Source: Planctomycetota bacterium (GTDB lineage: Bacteria > Planctomycetota > Planctomycetia > Pirellulales > UBA7805). Taken from it: DNA of 9,741 nt. The stretch lies in the NCBI GenBank assembly GCA_014237955.1, contig JABABY010000065.1, positions 1 to 9,741 of the forward strand. Reading direction: 5' to 3'. Made by a program: the position numbers and the translations under genes. Of the stretch, positions 1 to 6,493 are shown one piece after another. Each line of letters begins with the position of its first letter. Within the stretch, counting starts at the first letter, position 1. Under the pieces are notes generated by a model, which did not search any database, was not told where the DNA came from, and saw nothing but the letters and a program-made list of their open reading frames with translations.

Positions 1-1224
1 CTGCCATGGGCGATCAACCTTTGTCATCGACTTGGAATACAAGATGAACTACTGTCGGCAAACCCAGTAGAACGACGAGCCCATGTTGTCTGTCGGGGAA
101 AACTTATCCCGATACCAGACGGTTTTCAAATTATGGGACCCACACGCGTTTGGCCCGTTTTGATTTCGCCAATCCTCAGCCTGAAAGGAAAATGTCGACT
201 CCTCTGCGAACGTTTTGTCCGTCGTCGCCCTCCTGGCGCGAGTGAAGAATCTTTATCGCAATTCTCGATCCGCCGTTTCGGTCGCGAGGTTTTTGAAAGG
301 CTTATCCAGCCCCTGGTGGGTGGCATCTACACAGCAGACCCCGACAAACTGAGTGTTGCCGCAACAATGCCGCGTTTTATTGAGATGGAACAGAAATACG
401 GCAGCATCAGCCGAGGCCTTCTCGTAAATAAACAGGCTGATCAAGGCCAAGTGAAATCTGACTCGGGTGCTCGGTACAGCCTGTTTGTGGCACCGCGCCT
501 TGGAAACGAACAATTCGTCTCCGCAATTGCCAGTCGCCTCCCGGAAGGGGTTGTGCAGAAAGAAACCTCGATTGTTGGAATTTCCCGTGGCGAGGATTCT
601 CACTGGCGACTCAAAAGAGCAAGCGGCAAAGAGATTGTCTGCCGAAAACTGATTCTCGCCGTCCCCGCCCACCAGGCGGCCAAGTTGCTTTCGCCATACG
701 ATCCATTGCTTGCTCGCGAACTGGAGGCCATTGTGTATGCCGGCTGTGCCGTGGTCTGCCTTGGCATCGCGAACCAACAATTCCGCGTGCCGCCCTGCGG
801 ATTCGGCCTTGTTGTCCCGGCAGTCGAAAATCGCCGTATTCTGGCAATCAGTTTTTCCAGCAACAAATTTCGAGGCAGATCTCCGGAGGATCAATTACTG
901 GTGCGGGTATTTTTTGGTGGCGCCTGCCAAAGCGAAATGATGGATCACTCCGATTCCGAACTGACTGAGATCGCCATCGAGGAATTAAAAGAACTTTTGC
1001 AGATGACCGGGCTACCAACGACTCAGAAGATCGTCCGTTGGCCAAATGCCATGCCACAGTACCACGTGGGACACAACGCCAGAGTTGAAAGAATCGAAAA
1101 TCGTGTTGCTGAAATCGACAATCTTGCCCTCATTGGAAACGCGTACCATGGGGTCGGTATCCCACAGTGCATCCACACTGCGGAAAATGCTGTAGAGCGG
1201 CTACTTGGAAAAAACAGCCGGTGA
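1..1224 (+). CDS. hemG: Protoporphyrinogen oxidase, FAD-dependent (HemG/HemY type), 5'-truncated by window edge
   Basis: Frame 1 is open from the first base, through the ATG at 133, to the TGA at 1222-1224, so the gene starts before the window and 133 is not its start. The 407 visible codons lack only the N-terminal Rossmann FAD-binding segment (GxGxxG), probably 50-70 residues. The protein matches the FAD-dependent oxidase that removes six electrons from protoporphyrinogen IX in haem synthesis. Family signatures seen: RGKLIPIPDGFQ and GPTRVWPVL near the visible start, FVRRRPPGASEESL, the block QPLVGGIYTADP (around 307-342), MPQYHVGH (around 1051-1074), and the C-terminal FAD-binding block GNAYHGVGIPQCIHTAENA (around 1135-1191). 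In some bacteria this family oxidises coproporphyrinogen III instead, and the sequence alone does not decide between them. It is convergent with csrA, 7 bp between stops, with no room for a separate terminator. Confidence 0.93.
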   Translation: MPWAINLCHRLGIQDELLSANPVERRAHVVCRGKLIPIPDGFQIMGPTRVWPVLISPILSLKGKCRLLCERFVRRRPPGASEESLSQFSIRRFGREVFERLIQPLVGGIYTADPDKLSVAATMPRFIEMEQKYGSISRGLLVNKQADQGQVKSDSGARYSLFVAPRLGNEQFVSAIASRLPEGVVQKETSIVGISRGEDSHWRLKRASGKEIVCRKLILAVPAHQAAKLLSPYDPLLARELEAIVYAGCAVVCLGIANQQFRVPPCGFGLVVPAVENRRILAISFSSNKFRGRSPEDQLLVRVFFGGACQSEMMDHSDSELTEIAIEELKELLQMTGLPTTQKIVRWPNAMPQYHVGHNARVERIENRVAEIDNLALIGNAYHGVGIPQCIHTAENAVERLLGKNSR

Positions 1225-1231
1225 CTGCGTA

Positions 1232-1444
1232 CTAACGCAAAGGCTCGACATCGCTCGGGTCCGACATACTGGACCGTTGATTTTCTTTCTGGATCGCGTC
1301 GTAGAGTTCGCGCCGATGGACGGGGATCTCGGTAGGCGCATCAATTCCCAGGCGAACTTTATCTCCCCGAACATCGACAATGGTAACGATAATATTGTCG
1401 CTAATCACGATGCTTTCATTACGGCGCCTGGAAAGTACCAACAT
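1232..1444 (-). CDS. csrA: Carbon storage regulator CsrA, RNA-binding translational regulator
   Basis: This 70-residue protein is a full-length CsrA/RsmA, a homodimeric beta-barrel protein that binds GGA motifs in mRNA leaders, usually blocking ribosome access. It starts with the hallmark MLVLSRRRNESIVI and contains VRLGIDAPTEIPVHRRELYDAI. Leu4 and Arg6, and Arg44 in the VHR motif, which form the RNA-binding surface in studied CsrA proteins, are all present. The C-terminal tail (about residues 52-70, SSMSDPSDVEPLR at the end) is hydrophilic and longer than in E. coli CsrA (61 residues). Extended C termini are typical of CsrA proteins controlled by FliW. The gene lies 83 bp downstream of fliW on the same strand, as in many flagellated bacteria. 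The Shine-Dalgarno signal is weak, an AAGAAGAAG purine run just before the ATG. A small palindrome lies in the leader. Confidence 0.97.
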   Translation of the reverse strand: MLVLSRRRNESIVISDNIIVTIVDVRGDKVRLGIDAPTEIPVHRRELYDAIQKENQRSSMSDPSDVEPLR

Positions 1445-1472
1445 GGTTCGCTTCTTCTTCGTGGACTACGAT

Positions 1473-1486
1473 TTGTAAATGTACAA
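1473..1486 (-). promoter_or_regulatory. Small palindrome in the csrA leader (TTGTA-4-TACAA)
   Basis: On the minus strand the sequence reads TTGTACATTTACAA, a perfect 5-bp inverted repeat with a 4-nt centre, about 29 nt upstream of the csrA ATG and inside the 83-bp fliW-csrA gap. It could be a small operator or an unstable RNA hairpin. No GGA lies in the loop, so it is not an obvious CsrA autoregulatory site. I saw no convincing -35/-10 pair beside it. Such a short palindrome in AT-rich DNA can occur by chance. Confidence 0.25.
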
Positions 1487-1527
1487 TAAGAATGCGTTGA
1501 ACCTGCAACGAATAGACTCTCTTATCC

Positions 1528-1968
1528 TTATGCCGTTTTTTTCATCGCGTCTGTGGATTCCCAAACCAAGTGGTCTGTAGTCCAGGCTTCTTCGTTGATC
1601 ACCTGCCGGCCAAGTCGACGCTGTAAATTAATGACCAGGGGGGACCGCAAATTCACTCGGAGCGAATCACCATGCTTGGAAACTGAAACGAGAACCTGAA
1701 TACTATCTTCTTCTCTTTTTCCCAAGGGAGTCCAATCTGTCTGCTCGACCTGCAAAGTAAACTCCGGTTCAAAGGCTCTTGGATCCACAACTGGCAGCGC
1801 AATATCCGGAACCTGAGTCGACTGCAGCCAGATGACCGAGTCGTTCGGACGAGGTGCCAAAAGTACCCAAGATTGGCAGTCTTCGAAGCCGATCAGCCCA
1901 CTCGGGAAACAAATCGTCTCACCAAGAGGAATAGGAACGGTGCCGAATCGTGATGTCATGACTTCCAT
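1528..1968 (-). CDS. fliW: Flagellar assembly factor FliW, CsrA antagonist
   Basis: This 146-residue protein has the normal FliW length. FliW binds CsrA and relieves its repression of flagellin translation; free flagellin competes for FliW, forming a partner-switching loop (known for the family). Visible signatures are the N-terminal FGTVPIPLGETICFPSGLIGFED, the block WLQSTQVPDIALPVVDPRAFEPEF in the middle (the family's LQS...dP..f), and the C-terminal NLRSPLVINLQRRLGRQV. The last 25 residues (NEEAW...MKKTA) are more divergent than usual. The start is ATG at 1968, supported by an AGGGG Shine-Dalgarno at 1975-1979 with a 6-nt spacer. csrA follows 83 bp downstream, which supports both identifications. 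The ketosynthase gene lies 160 bp upstream on the same strand; its link to FliW is unclear. No flagellin or flagellar structural gene is in the window. Confidence 0.94.
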   Translation of the reverse strand: MEVMTSRFGTVPIPLGETICFPSGLIGFEDCQSWVLLAPRPNDSVIWLQSTQVPDIALPVVDPRAFEPEFTLQVEQTDWTPLGKREEDSIQVLVSVSKHGDSLRVNLRSPLVINLQRRLGRQVINEEAWTTDHLVWESTDAMKKTA

Positions 1969-2128
1969 AAGGTACCCCTAACGGGACGGGCAGAACCAAT
2001 GCCGAGTTCCGCTAGCATTTCTCCGCAAGCAGAGCTATCTGGATGATTCATCGACCAGCGCCAGACCACTGAAACAGGAAAAAAAAGAGAGGCCGAAGAC
2101 TCAAGCCAAAGCAAAAGCACTGTGATAA

Positions 2129-3403
2129 TCAGGCAGCTTTTGAGGGCGCATGATCGGCATAATCGGGCTGGCTTAACGAACCGGGCCCCTTGCGAATGGC
2201 CACGCAGACGAGATGTCCGCCGAAAGCACAGGAAAGCTTCAGAGCACTCTCGGCGCGGTGGATTCGGCCCACCAGTGGAACACAGTCGAGATCACACTCA
2301 GGATCGGGATTATTAAGATTGAGTGTCGGTGGCGCATATCCATCGCGAAGAGATAAAACGGTCAGCCCTAACTCCACGCTTCCGGCAGCATTCACCAAGT
2401 GCCCAATGCTTGATTTGTTGGCACCAACAAGAATGTCACTGGCCGAATTACCAAGTGCCGCCCGAATACCGCGTGATTCGACCAGATCGTTTTGAAGGGT
2501 ACCGGTTCCATGCGCGTTGATGTACCCGATTTCCTCGGTAGACATATCACCCCGACGGAGTGTCTCGGTAATGAGATAGCTCAACGGTTTGCTGTCCTGG
2601 GCCATGCTGGTCACATGGTATGCCTCGCCCAACATTGTGCCTGCGGTAATTTCAGCATAAATCGTCGCGCGGCGCGCAATTGCACTACTTAGCGTTTCGA
2701 GAATAAACATGGCCGACCCCTCACCCATCACAAAGCCGCTCCGATCGCGGTCAAAGGGACGGCAAGCCCGACTCGGATCGGAATGCTCTGCCAACACCCT
2801 CAATTGACGAAATCCAGCAGCAAACAGCGGGTTGATTGTCTCGGCACTGCCAGCCAACGCATAATCGCACTGCCCGTCCCGAATACGACGAACCGCGGAA
2901 AGAATATCAATCAGACCACTCGCGCAGGCTGTCGAGTGGCAACTACGCGGTCCGCCCAAACCATAGTCAGCCGCTAAAGTAGCGCAAGCCGTATTAGGCA
3001 TCCACTGATGCCAACTTGGTACATCATCTGGAGATTTCCGGTTGATACCGATATTTTTTGCAATTCCATCAGTATCTCCCATATGCCCACTAATGGCACA
3101 AGCAAAACGATCTCGATCCATTTCATCGAGTTTGATCCCCGCATCGGCAATCGCCTCCTGAGCGGCAATCCTTGCTAAAGCGATAACCTTCAGCTGGCCG
3201 GTAACGGGGATCTCGATATCAACAGGCGCACCGATCAACAGATCATCGGGAATATCGGGCAGCCCACGGATGGATCGCACACCACTGGCCCCAAGACGAA
3301 CCGCCCCCCAGGTCTCCGCCGCATTTCTACCGACGGAGGTAATCATACCGATACCGGTAATGACGACAGGTTCGCCAATTTTAGGTGTGGATGACAAAAA
3401 CAT
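2129..3403 (-). CDS. Beta-ketoacyl-ACP synthase, FabF (KAS II) family
   Basis: Starting from the ATG at 3403 this is a 424-residue protein, close to the usual 410-420 for FabF. It should catalyse decarboxylative condensation of malonyl-ACP with an acyl-ACP in the cytoplasm. The N terminus PVVITGIGMITSVG is the family start. The triad is intact: Cys160 in STACASG, His298 in NAHGTGT and His334 in SSIGHLVNAAG, with the conserved Lys330 before it and Phe394 in AFGGH. Departures from canonical FabF include CAFGGHLVC where FGFGGHNA is usual, and a poorly conserved segment around residues 105-140. No acyl carrier protein, reductase or other fatty-acid gene lies nearby, so this may be a paralogue for a special lipid or polyketide-like product rather than the main FabF. 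No good Shine-Dalgarno precedes the ATG. The frame stays open upstream to a GTG at 3694, but those 97 residues lie outside the family domain and are not counted. Confidence 0.9.
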   Translation of the reverse strand: MFLSSTPKIGEPVVITGIGMITSVGRNAAETWGAVRLGASGVRSIRGLPDIPDDLLIGAPVDIEIPVTGQLKVIALARIAAQEAIADAGIKLDEMDRDRFACAISGHMGDTDGIAKNIGINRKSPDDVPSWHQWMPNTACATLAADYGLGGPRSCHSTACASGLIDILSAVRRIRDGQCDYALAGSAETINPLFAAGFRQLRVLAEHSDPSRACRPFDRDRSGFVMGEGSAMFILETLSSAIARRATIYAEITAGTMLGEAYHVTSMAQDSKPLSYLITETLRRGDMSTEEIGYINAHGTGTLQNDLVESRGIRAALGNSASDILVGANKSSIGHLVNAAGSVELGLTVLSLRDGYAPPTLNLNNPDPECDLDCVPLVGRIHRAESALKLSCAFGGHLVCVAIRKGPGSLSQPDYADHAPSKAA

Positions 3404-3703
3404 AATTGAGTTACTGCAAGGTGCCCATCGGAGGCCCGCGAATAAACGCACCGCTAATTTGCGGGGCGGACAATAACGAAAATCGCTGGCGGTGTCATCG
3501 GGAATTCGATAAAAAAACCGTACTTTGGCCCCAAAGCACCTCAGACTGGGAACAACTGCTAGCAGCCGACAAAAACAGAAAAGATCGAAACGAGGGCCTG
3601 TTTTTGCGGCGCAAATGCCATGTGCCAATGGTGCCGTGCTGGCCCATACGGTCACAAGCGCCAGACACCAAAAAACAGCCCTGACGCACGCCACATCTAT
3701 ATA

Positions 3704-3761
3704 TTGTGGGTTTTTAACCCTTTATTGATTTTTTATAGATTTTTTTGTGGGTTTTGTGCCC
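3704..3761 (+). promoter_or_regulatory. Putative MraZ operator: two TTGTGGGTTTT direct repeats
   Basis: The 11-mer TTGTGGGTTTT occurs at 3704-3714 and again at 3745-3755, 41 bp apart (about four helical turns). A third, imperfect half site, GTGCC, follows at 3756-3760. E. coli MraZ is known to bind repeats of GTGGG spaced by 5 bp upstream of its own gene. Here the second and third units are 9 bp apart instead of 10, so the match is to the core sequence, not the exact spacing. The position, 55-112 bp before the mraZ start, suits autoregulation. The first copy also forms a GGGTT-TTT-AACCC inverted repeat (3708-3720). Confidence 0.42.
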
Positions 3762-3768
3762 ATATTAC

Positions 3769-3796
3769 TTGCAATTCTATTTTTTTCTGACATAAC
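3769..3796 (+). promoter_or_regulatory. Possible mraZ promoter
   Basis: TTGCAA at 3769-3774 and CATAAC at 3791-3796 with a 16-bp spacer resemble a sigma-70-type -35/-10 pair (TTGACA/TATAAT). Transcription would begin near 3803, giving a leader of only about 13 nt. That would explain why no well-placed Shine-Dalgarno is seen before the ATG at 3816. The match is partial, and the surrounding T-rich DNA offers other candidates such as TATAGAT at 3734-3740. Confidence 0.25.
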
Positions 3797-3815
3797 AGGT
3801 CCCAACGAAACAAAT

Positions 3816-4301
3816 ATGGCAAAACCGACCGACCTGATACTCGGCGAATACCCGAGGCAACTGGACGAACGATTTCGAGTTTCCATACCGCAGGAGCTTG
3901 TGCAGTCGCTCAGCGAAGATGACGGAAATTGCACTTTGGCAAAGGAAAGGCCTGGATGCCTAAGCCTCTGGAACACACGACGTTCACAAGACGAACTGGA
4001 TGCCGGCATGGATCTGGTGCGGGGGAAAATCCGCGCCGGGAGACTCGAGAGCCGCATCGCAGAGGTGCAACTCCTAGGTCGACTCCTCTCCACCCGCCAA
4101 CGGGCGGTGAAAATTGCTGGTCGAGGTCGCCTGCTGATCCCCGAAGGCTTTCGAGAGTTTCTCGCAGTCGAACAGGGCGGAGAAGTCCTTATTGTCGGGG
4201 CCGCCGTCTGCGTCGAGATTTGGCGACCCGATGCATGGGTGGCTTATTTGGAAAAACGGATGCCCAAATTTCGGCGTCTCTTCGACAGCCTCACCAACTA
4301 A
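3816..4301 (+). CDS. mraZ: MraZ-family transcriptional regulator
   Basis: This 161-residue protein carries two SpoVT/AbrB-like half-domains, the MraZ architecture. The first is LGEYPRQLDERFRVSIPQEL (about residues 9-28), matching the family pattern G...LD.KGR..IP. The second is IAGRGRLLIPEGFREFL (about 101-117), followed by VLIVGAAVCVEIW. MraZ forms ring-shaped oligomers, binds repeats at its own promoter and usually represses the division/cell-wall cluster that begins with mraZ-mraW. Here no mraW, ftsL or ftsI follows; the next gene is pyrG on the other strand, so it is a stand-alone copy. The middle (about residues 42-90) is longer and less conserved than in E. coli MraZ (152 residues). The start is ATG at 3816 because homology begins there; the frame is open back to a GTG at 3747, but that stretch lies in AT-rich promoter-like DNA. 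The Shine-Dalgarno is weak. Confidence 0.88.
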   Translation: MAKPTDLILGEYPRQLDERFRVSIPQELVQSLSEDDGNCTLAKERPGCLSLWNTRRSQDELDAGMDLVRGKIRAGRLESRIAEVQLLGRLLSTRQRAVKIAGRGRLLIPEGFREFLAVEQGGEVLIVGAAVCVEIWRPDAWVAYLEKRMPKFRRLFDSLTN

Positions 4302-4370
4302 GAAACACTCAAGATATTTCCAACCACACTGAAAACAGAAGCGAGAAGCTATTTTTCAATGAAAAAGTAT

Positions 4371-4510
4371 GGCCATGCCCGGCCGTGAGTAAAGGCATCT
4401 AAGTAACACTGCCTGTGTCGCCCGAATAGGAATGTAAGTCACTAGACCGGGAATTCTTGGCAAGGATGCCAGTTGACTCAACAACGACCGGGCATGGCTT
4501 TTTTTATTTT
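4371..4510 (+). ncRNA. Candidate rod-shaped structured RNA ending in an intrinsic terminator
   Basis: GCCATGCCCGG (4372-4382) is exactly complementary to CCGGGCATGGC (4488-4498), which is followed at once by seven T, an A and four T (4499-4510). Inside this closing helix further arms pair in nested order: TGAGT 4386-4390 with ACTCA 4476-4480, GGCATC 4394-4399 with GATGCC 4465-4470, TGCC 4410-4413 with GGCA 4459-4462, and CCCG 4421-4424 with CGGG 4448-4451. The result is one long rod of about 127 nt broken by internal loops, with a 23-nt apical region. Such a shape recalls 6S-like RNAs, but no family-specific sequence was recognised, and the SRP GGAA-loop motif is absent. It lies 70 bp after the mraZ stop. 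It could therefore be an independent small RNA, a processed mraZ 3' UTR, or just an elaborate terminator for mraZ. Confidence 0.5.
4488..4510 (+). terminator. Intrinsic terminator, 3' arm and U tract (rightward)
   Basis: The GC-rich arm CCGGGCATGGC is followed by TTTTTTTATTTT. Its 5' partner is the distant arm at 4372-4382. The long loop between them is itself paired, so the closing helix can still act as a terminator stem. It would end transcription from mraZ, or from a small RNA starting near 4371, before it runs into pyrG. Read leftward, the sequence after the arm is CATACTTTTTC, a much poorer U tract, so the element is mainly one-directional. Confidence 0.6.
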
Positions 4511-4661
4511 CTCGCAATCTCGTTCTTGCCAGACTTCAGAAATTCGCTCTACGTTTTCTGCCATCGGATCACTGGAAACGGAACGTTACGATATTCAGCA
4601 AAAGGGTCCAACGCTGGTAACGCAGCATCATCTCAGCAGATTATCGTCTCAGAAGCTTTTG

Positions 4662-6326
4662 CTAAGATTTTGATTCGATCTGTTCGTTTTTAGTCACACC
4701 CGCTTCCGCTCCGCGCGATGCTCTTTTAGTGTGATGGTCGACCGCTGCCTGGACAAAACCCGAAAAAAGCGGCTGGGCCTCAGTGGGCTTCGATTTGAAT
4801 TCAGGGTGGAACTGCACCGCTACAAACCAGGGATGATCGACCAGTTCGATAATCTCCACTAGTTTGTCGTCTGGGCTGGTTCCTGAAAATCGCATGCTAT
4901 GCGCCATAAATTGTTGGCGGTATGCATTGTTGAATTCGTATCGATGCCGATGTCTCTCACTCACCTCACTTTCGCCATAAGAGGCGTAGGCAATACTCTC
5001 CGGATCGAGACGCGCTTTTTGCGCACCGAGTCGCATCGTACCACCTTTGTCCGTAATCGTTTTCTGATCATCGAGCAGACAAATCACCGGATGCGGGCTA
5101 TCTTTATCAAACTCGCTCGAATGGGCTCCCTCTAGATGGACAACGTTTCGGGCAAATTCAATGACCGCACACTGCATCCCGAGGCAGATGCCGAGGAACG
5201 GAATGCCCCGTTCTCTGGCAAACCGGATTGCCTCAACCTTACCTTCAATACCCCGCTCCCCAAAACCACCAGGAACCAGAATACCATCGTATGTCGCAAG
5301 AAGCCGCTCCGGCCCTTCCGCCTCGATCTGTTCGCTCTGAATCGGCTGTATGCGAACCTGTGTGCGATGCGCAATTCCCGCGTGATCGAGCGCTTCGTAG
5401 ATTGATTTATAGGCGTCGCGATGTGCGGCATATTTTCCCACGACGGCAATGCTGATTTCGTTTTCGGGGTTACGCAACCGTTGCAGCAGATCGTGCCAGT
5501 CGTCGAGAACAAGGGTATCCGCCTGTAGATCCAGGTTGTTGACGATCAACTCATCGAGTTTATTGTCCACCAAGCTGAAGGGAACCTCGTAAATGGAAAA
5601 GTCCTTGTCTTTCTCCTCAATCACGGCATCGATGAGAACGTTGCAAAACAAGGCGATTTTTTCACGGTCCGACCGTTGGAGTGTACGTTCGGTTCGGCAG
5701 ATCAAAATATCCGGTTGGATGCCAATTTCACGCAACTGACCGACCGAATGTTGTGTCGGTTTGGTCTTGAGTTCCCCAGCCGCCTTGAGGTAGGGAACGA
5801 GCGTCAGGTGGATGTAAAGGCAATTCTTTTTTCCCACATCAAGAGAAAACTGACGGATTGCTTCGAGAAACGGTTGGCTTTCGATGTCACCGACCGTGCC
5901 ACCGATCTCCGTAATCACCACATCCGTGTCGTCGTCTGCCAACTTTGCAATTACACTCTTAATCTCATTCGTAATATGAGGAATGACTTGTACCGTCTTT
6001 CCAAGAAATTCGCCGCGCCGTTCTTTACAAATAACCGATTGGTAAATTTGACCTGTCGTATAATTTGAGTCCCGTGTGAGAAGACTGTTGGTGAATCGCT
6101 CGTAGTGGCCCAAATCCAGATCGGTTTCACTGCCATCATCGAGCACATAGACTTCGCCATGCTGGTAGGGGCTCATCGTCCCGGGATCGACATTGATGTA
6201 CGGATCTAATTTTTGAAGCCGTACGGTAAGGCCTCGATGTTCGAGCAACATGCCAATCGAGGCACTGGTGAGACCTTTGCCAAGAGAACTGACAACCCCA
6301 CCGGTGACGAAAATATGCTTTGTCAT
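4662..6326 (-). CDS. pyrG: CTP synthase (glutamine-hydrolysing)
   Basis: This 554-residue protein has the usual two domains. The N-terminal synthetase (about 1-270) converts UTP to CTP using ATP, and the C-terminal class I glutamine amidotransferase (about 290-530) supplies ammonia. The start MTKHIFVTGGVVSSLGKG includes the P-loop at 13-18, followed by KLDPYINVDPGTM and EVYVLDDGSETDLDLGHYERF. ITEIGGTVGDIES (138-150) is intact. In the amidotransferase, PGGFGERG (352-359) forms the oxyanion region, Cys381 in GICLGMQ is the nucleophile, and His507 and Glu509 in FHPE complete the triad. The last 20 residues are a charged, non-conserved tail. The ATG at 6326 is well supported by AGGAAA at 6331-6336. 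tatD lies upstream on the same strand with a 167-bp gap containing a perfect hairpin near the ribosome site. The gene converges with mraZ. Confidence 0.98.
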   Translation of the reverse strand: MTKHIFVTGGVVSSLGKGLTSASIGMLLEHRGLTVRLQKLDPYINVDPGTMSPYQHGEVYVLDDGSETDLDLGHYERFTNSLLTRDSNYTTGQIYQSVICKERRGEFLGKTVQVIPHITNEIKSVIAKLADDDTDVVITEIGGTVGDIESQPFLEAIRQFSLDVGKKNCLYIHLTLVPYLKAAGELKTKPTQHSVGQLREIGIQPDILICRTERTLQRSDREKIALFCNVLIDAVIEEKDKDFSIYEVPFSLVDNKLDELIVNNLDLQADTLVLDDWHDLLQRLRNPENEISIAVVGKYAAHRDAYKSIYEALDHAGIAHRTQVRIQPIQSEQIEAEGPERLLATYDGILVPGGFGERGIEGKVEAIRFARERGIPFLGICLGMQCAVIEFARNVVHLEGAHSSEFDKDSPHPVICLLDDQKTITDKGGTMRLGAQKARLDPESIAYASYGESEVSERHRHRYEFNNAYRQQFMAHSMRFSGTSPDDKLVEIIELVDHPWFVAVQFHPEFKSKPTEAQPLFSGFVQAAVDHHTKRASRGAEAGVTKNEQIESKS

Positions 6327-6343
6327 TGCGTTTCCTAAAATTT

Positions 6344-6361
6344 CCGATGAACTGCCATCGG
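6344..6361 (-). promoter_or_regulatory. Hairpin in the pyrG leader (CCGATG-6-CATCGG)
   Basis: On the minus strand CCGATG GCAGTT CATCGG forms a perfect 6-bp stem with a 6-nt loop. It ends 17 nt before the pyrG ATG and 7 nt before its AGGAAA ribosome site. It is followed by AAATTTTAGG, which is too short a U tract for a strong terminator. It could affect translation initiation or mRNA stability, or be a protein-binding palindrome. pyrG is regulated by transcript-leader mechanisms in some bacteria, but the known Bacillus signals are not seen here. Confidence 0.35.
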
Positions 6362-6493
6362 TATCGCGAGAATCCCTTCCAGCACACTAGCCTATCATGC
6401 CACTGGCCTGTGCATCCAGTCCCGTACATTTCTTAGGCGATTTGTGCCGGGAAAAATAAGAAACTGTTTTTGAATAATGCCACCCAGTTGGGA

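Larger units (their letters stand above)
3404..3815. other. Divergent 412-bp gap between the ketosynthase gene and mraZ
   Basis: No gene is supported here. The left part (3404-3690) has ordinary GC and is open in several frames on both strands, with none resembling a known protein. The right part (about 3695-3795) is strikingly AT-rich with T runs, as expected of promoter DNA for mraZ. It holds the GTGGG direct repeats and the inverted repeat listed separately. The promoter of the leftward ketosynthase must also lie in this gap, but no clear -35/-10 pair could be assigned. Confidence 0.6.
4302..4661. other. 360-bp convergent gap between mraZ and pyrG
   Basis: No protein-coding gene is supported. 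The central part holds the long inverted repeat and U tract described as a candidate RNA. The stretch 4508-4661 next to the pyrG stop contains short inverted repeats such as GCTG-6-CAGC and AGC-4-GCT, but no hairpin with a leftward T tract, so I see no clear intrinsic terminator for pyrG. In 4302-4370 I see no convincing promoter; TATTTT at 4350-4355 is the only -10-like element and has no good -35. Confidence 0.6.

Noticed and set aside
253..894. 213-codon open frame antisense to hemG
   Set aside because: It is a shadow of the strongly conserved protoporphyrinogen oxidase frame, with no recognisable domain and no ribosome site.
2079..2107. Possible leftward terminator after the ketosynthase: T8 on the minus strand
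   Set aside because: The T run is good, but the preceding sequence gives only a 3-bp stem (GGC/GCC), too weak to call.
3404..3694. In-frame N-terminal extension of the ketosynthase to a GTG at 3694, beginning with a signal-peptide-like segment
   Set aside because: Ketosynthases of this family are cytoplasmic and start at the PVVITGIG strand. The extension is Cys- and Arg-rich without family similarity, and the same stretch is also open in other frames.
3747..3815. Longer MraZ start at GTG 3747 giving a hydrophobic N terminus
   Set aside because: The stretch lies in T-rich promoter-like DNA, its GTG is part of the repeated GTGGG element, and MraZ homology begins only after the ATG at 3816.
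4371..4510. Identification of the structured region as SRP RNA, tmRNA or a riboswitch
   Set aside because: The SRP GGAA apical loop and its asymmetric-loop sequence are absent, there is no tRNA-like end or tag frame as in tmRNA, and no downstream same-strand gene exists for a riboswitch to control.
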